Source: Verrucomicrobiia bacterium
Lineage (GTDB): Bacteria > Verrucomicrobiota > Verrucomicrobiia > Limisphaerales > Palsa-1400
Assembly: GCA_025934545.1 (NCBI GenBank)
Contig: JAICXV010000203.1
Coordinates: 1 to 5,504, forward strand
DNA: 5,504 nt
Direction: 5' to 3'
Within the stretch, counting starts at the first letter, position 1; the number at the start of each line of letters is the position of its first letter. The notes below the pieces were generated by a model. It saw nothing but the letters and a program-made list of their open reading frames with translations. It was not told where the DNA came from and made no database searches. The position numbers and the translations under genes are program-made. Shown here piece after piece: positions 4,780 to 5,504 of this stretch.

Positions 4780-5504
4780 ATGGCGAACCAACCGAAGATT
4801 TTGCTCATCGAAGACGATAACAGCGCATCATCCGCGCTGGAGAGGGTTTTGTTGGACGAGGATTATCGCGTCCAATCCGCAGATCGCGGCGATTACGGAC
4901 TGCAAATGGCCAAGGCCGGTAAATACGATTTGGTCATCAGCGACTTCAAACTTCCCGGGCTGAACGGGCTGGAGCTGGTCAAAGAACTGCATGCGTTCAA
5001 TCCGCGTTTGCCAATCATTTTGATGACCGCGCACGGGACGACGGAAACGGCGATCGAGGCGACGAAGCTCGGCGCTTACGATTATTTGCTTAAGCCGTTC
5101 GAGATGGAGGAGATGCTCAATCTCGTCGGCAAAGCGGTCGACAGCAGCCGCTTGATGACTGAGGAGGTGGAGATCGGCGGCGGCGAAACGGGCGGGAACG
5201 CGATCATCGGCAACAGCCGCATTATGCAGCAAATTTATAAAGAGGTCGGACGCATCGCGGCGAAACCGGTGACGGTCCTGATCCGCGGCGAAACGGGCAC
5301 GGGCAAGGAATTAATTGCGCGCGCGGTTTATCAGCATAGCGATCGTGTGGGTGAACCGTTCGTCGCGGTGAATTGCGCGGCGATTCCGGAAACGTTGTTG
5401 GAGAGCGAATTGTTCGGCCACGAACGCGGCGCGTTCACCGGAGCGGAAACGCGACGCATCGGGCGCTTCGAGCAAGCCGACCACGGGACGATTTTTTTGG
5501 ATGA
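4780..5504 (+). CDS. NtrC-family sigma-54-dependent response regulator (partial, 3' end outside window)
   Basis: Proteins of this family are phosphorylated by a partner histidine kinase and use an AAA+ ATPase to open promoters held by sigma-54 RNA polymerase. The 241 complete codons show a receiver domain (about residues 6-120) with acidic pocket E11/D12/D13, phospho-acceptor D55 ([10 protein letters not shown]), T83 and K105 (LLKPF). After a linker the AAA+ domain begins near [10 protein letters not shown] (142-151), with Walker A GETGTGKE (170-177), the sigma-54 contact loop GAFTGA (217-222) and the start of Walker B (GTIFLDE), where the window ends. The C-terminal DNA-binding domain is therefore unseen. 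Start chosen at the ATG at 4780 because the receiver domain's first strand (PKILLIEDD) follows within five residues; no clear ribosome binding site is visible. It lies 41 bases after the carrier gene. No sensor kinase is in view, so the signal and target genes are unknown. Confidence 0.95.
   Translation, partial: MANQPKILLIEDDNSASSALERVLLDEDYRVQSADRGDYGLQMAKAGKYDLVISDFKLPGLNGLELVKELHAFNPRLPIILMTAHGTTETAIEATKLGAYDYLLKPFEMEEMLNLVGKAVDSSRLMTEEVEIGGGETGGNAIIGNSRIMQQIYKEVGRIAAKPVTVLIRGETGTGKELIARAVYQHSDRVGEPFVAVNCAAIPETLLESELFGHERGAFTGAETRRIGRFEQADHGTIFLD

Noticed and set aside
4828..5232. 134-codon minus-strand frame
   Set aside because: It is antisense to the receiver domain and linker of the response regulator, whose motifs are unambiguous.

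Overview
The window looks like chromosomal DNA from a Verrucomicrobiota bacterium, most likely a soil or sediment member of the Pedosphaera/Limisphaerales kind. This is inferred from the proteins: a coiled-coil membrane protein paired with a tiny lipoprotein, a pseudopilin-like C-terminal motif (DPxDGKPxRYR, DGTFxLYSxGxNGxDDxG) and palindromic GTAGGGACG- and GGAGCGCGGACT-type dispersed repeats. I recall all of these as common in that phylum. No rRNA or other marker gene is present, so the placement rests on pattern recognition.

Left third (1-1383): the C-terminal nuclease half of a phage terminase large subunit (FluMu gp28-like) lies in an open frame whose first ~65 codons are not terminase. 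They run through a 117-bp near-perfect inverted repeat (58-174) and other repeat-like DNA. The ORF ends in a hairpin, followed by a second inverted-repeat element (1131-1239) and a GC-rich stem (1264-1320). It reads as a prophage fossil embedded in palindromic elements.

Middle (1384-2780): a two-gene unit encodes a membrane-anchored coiled-coil protein with a C-terminal beta-type domain and, in a 4-nt ATGA overlap, a 56-residue lipoprotein. A stand-alone pterin-4a-carbinolamine dehydratase (PCD/DCoH) follows.

Right (2843-5504): a verrucomicrobial-type membrane-anchored protein of unknown function is split by one in-frame TGA (2978-2980) into a 45-codon N-terminal anchor and a 414-codon body. 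A putative molybdenum carrier (SLOG-type) protein follows with no spacing. Forty-one bases later begins an NtrC-type sigma-54-dependent response regulator, cut by the window edge at its Walker B motif.

No CRISPR array, tRNA, rRNA or complete mobile element was seen. The best candidates for something unusual are the frame-open palindromic element inside the terminase frame and the single in-frame TGA that separates a membrane anchor from its otherwise intact body.
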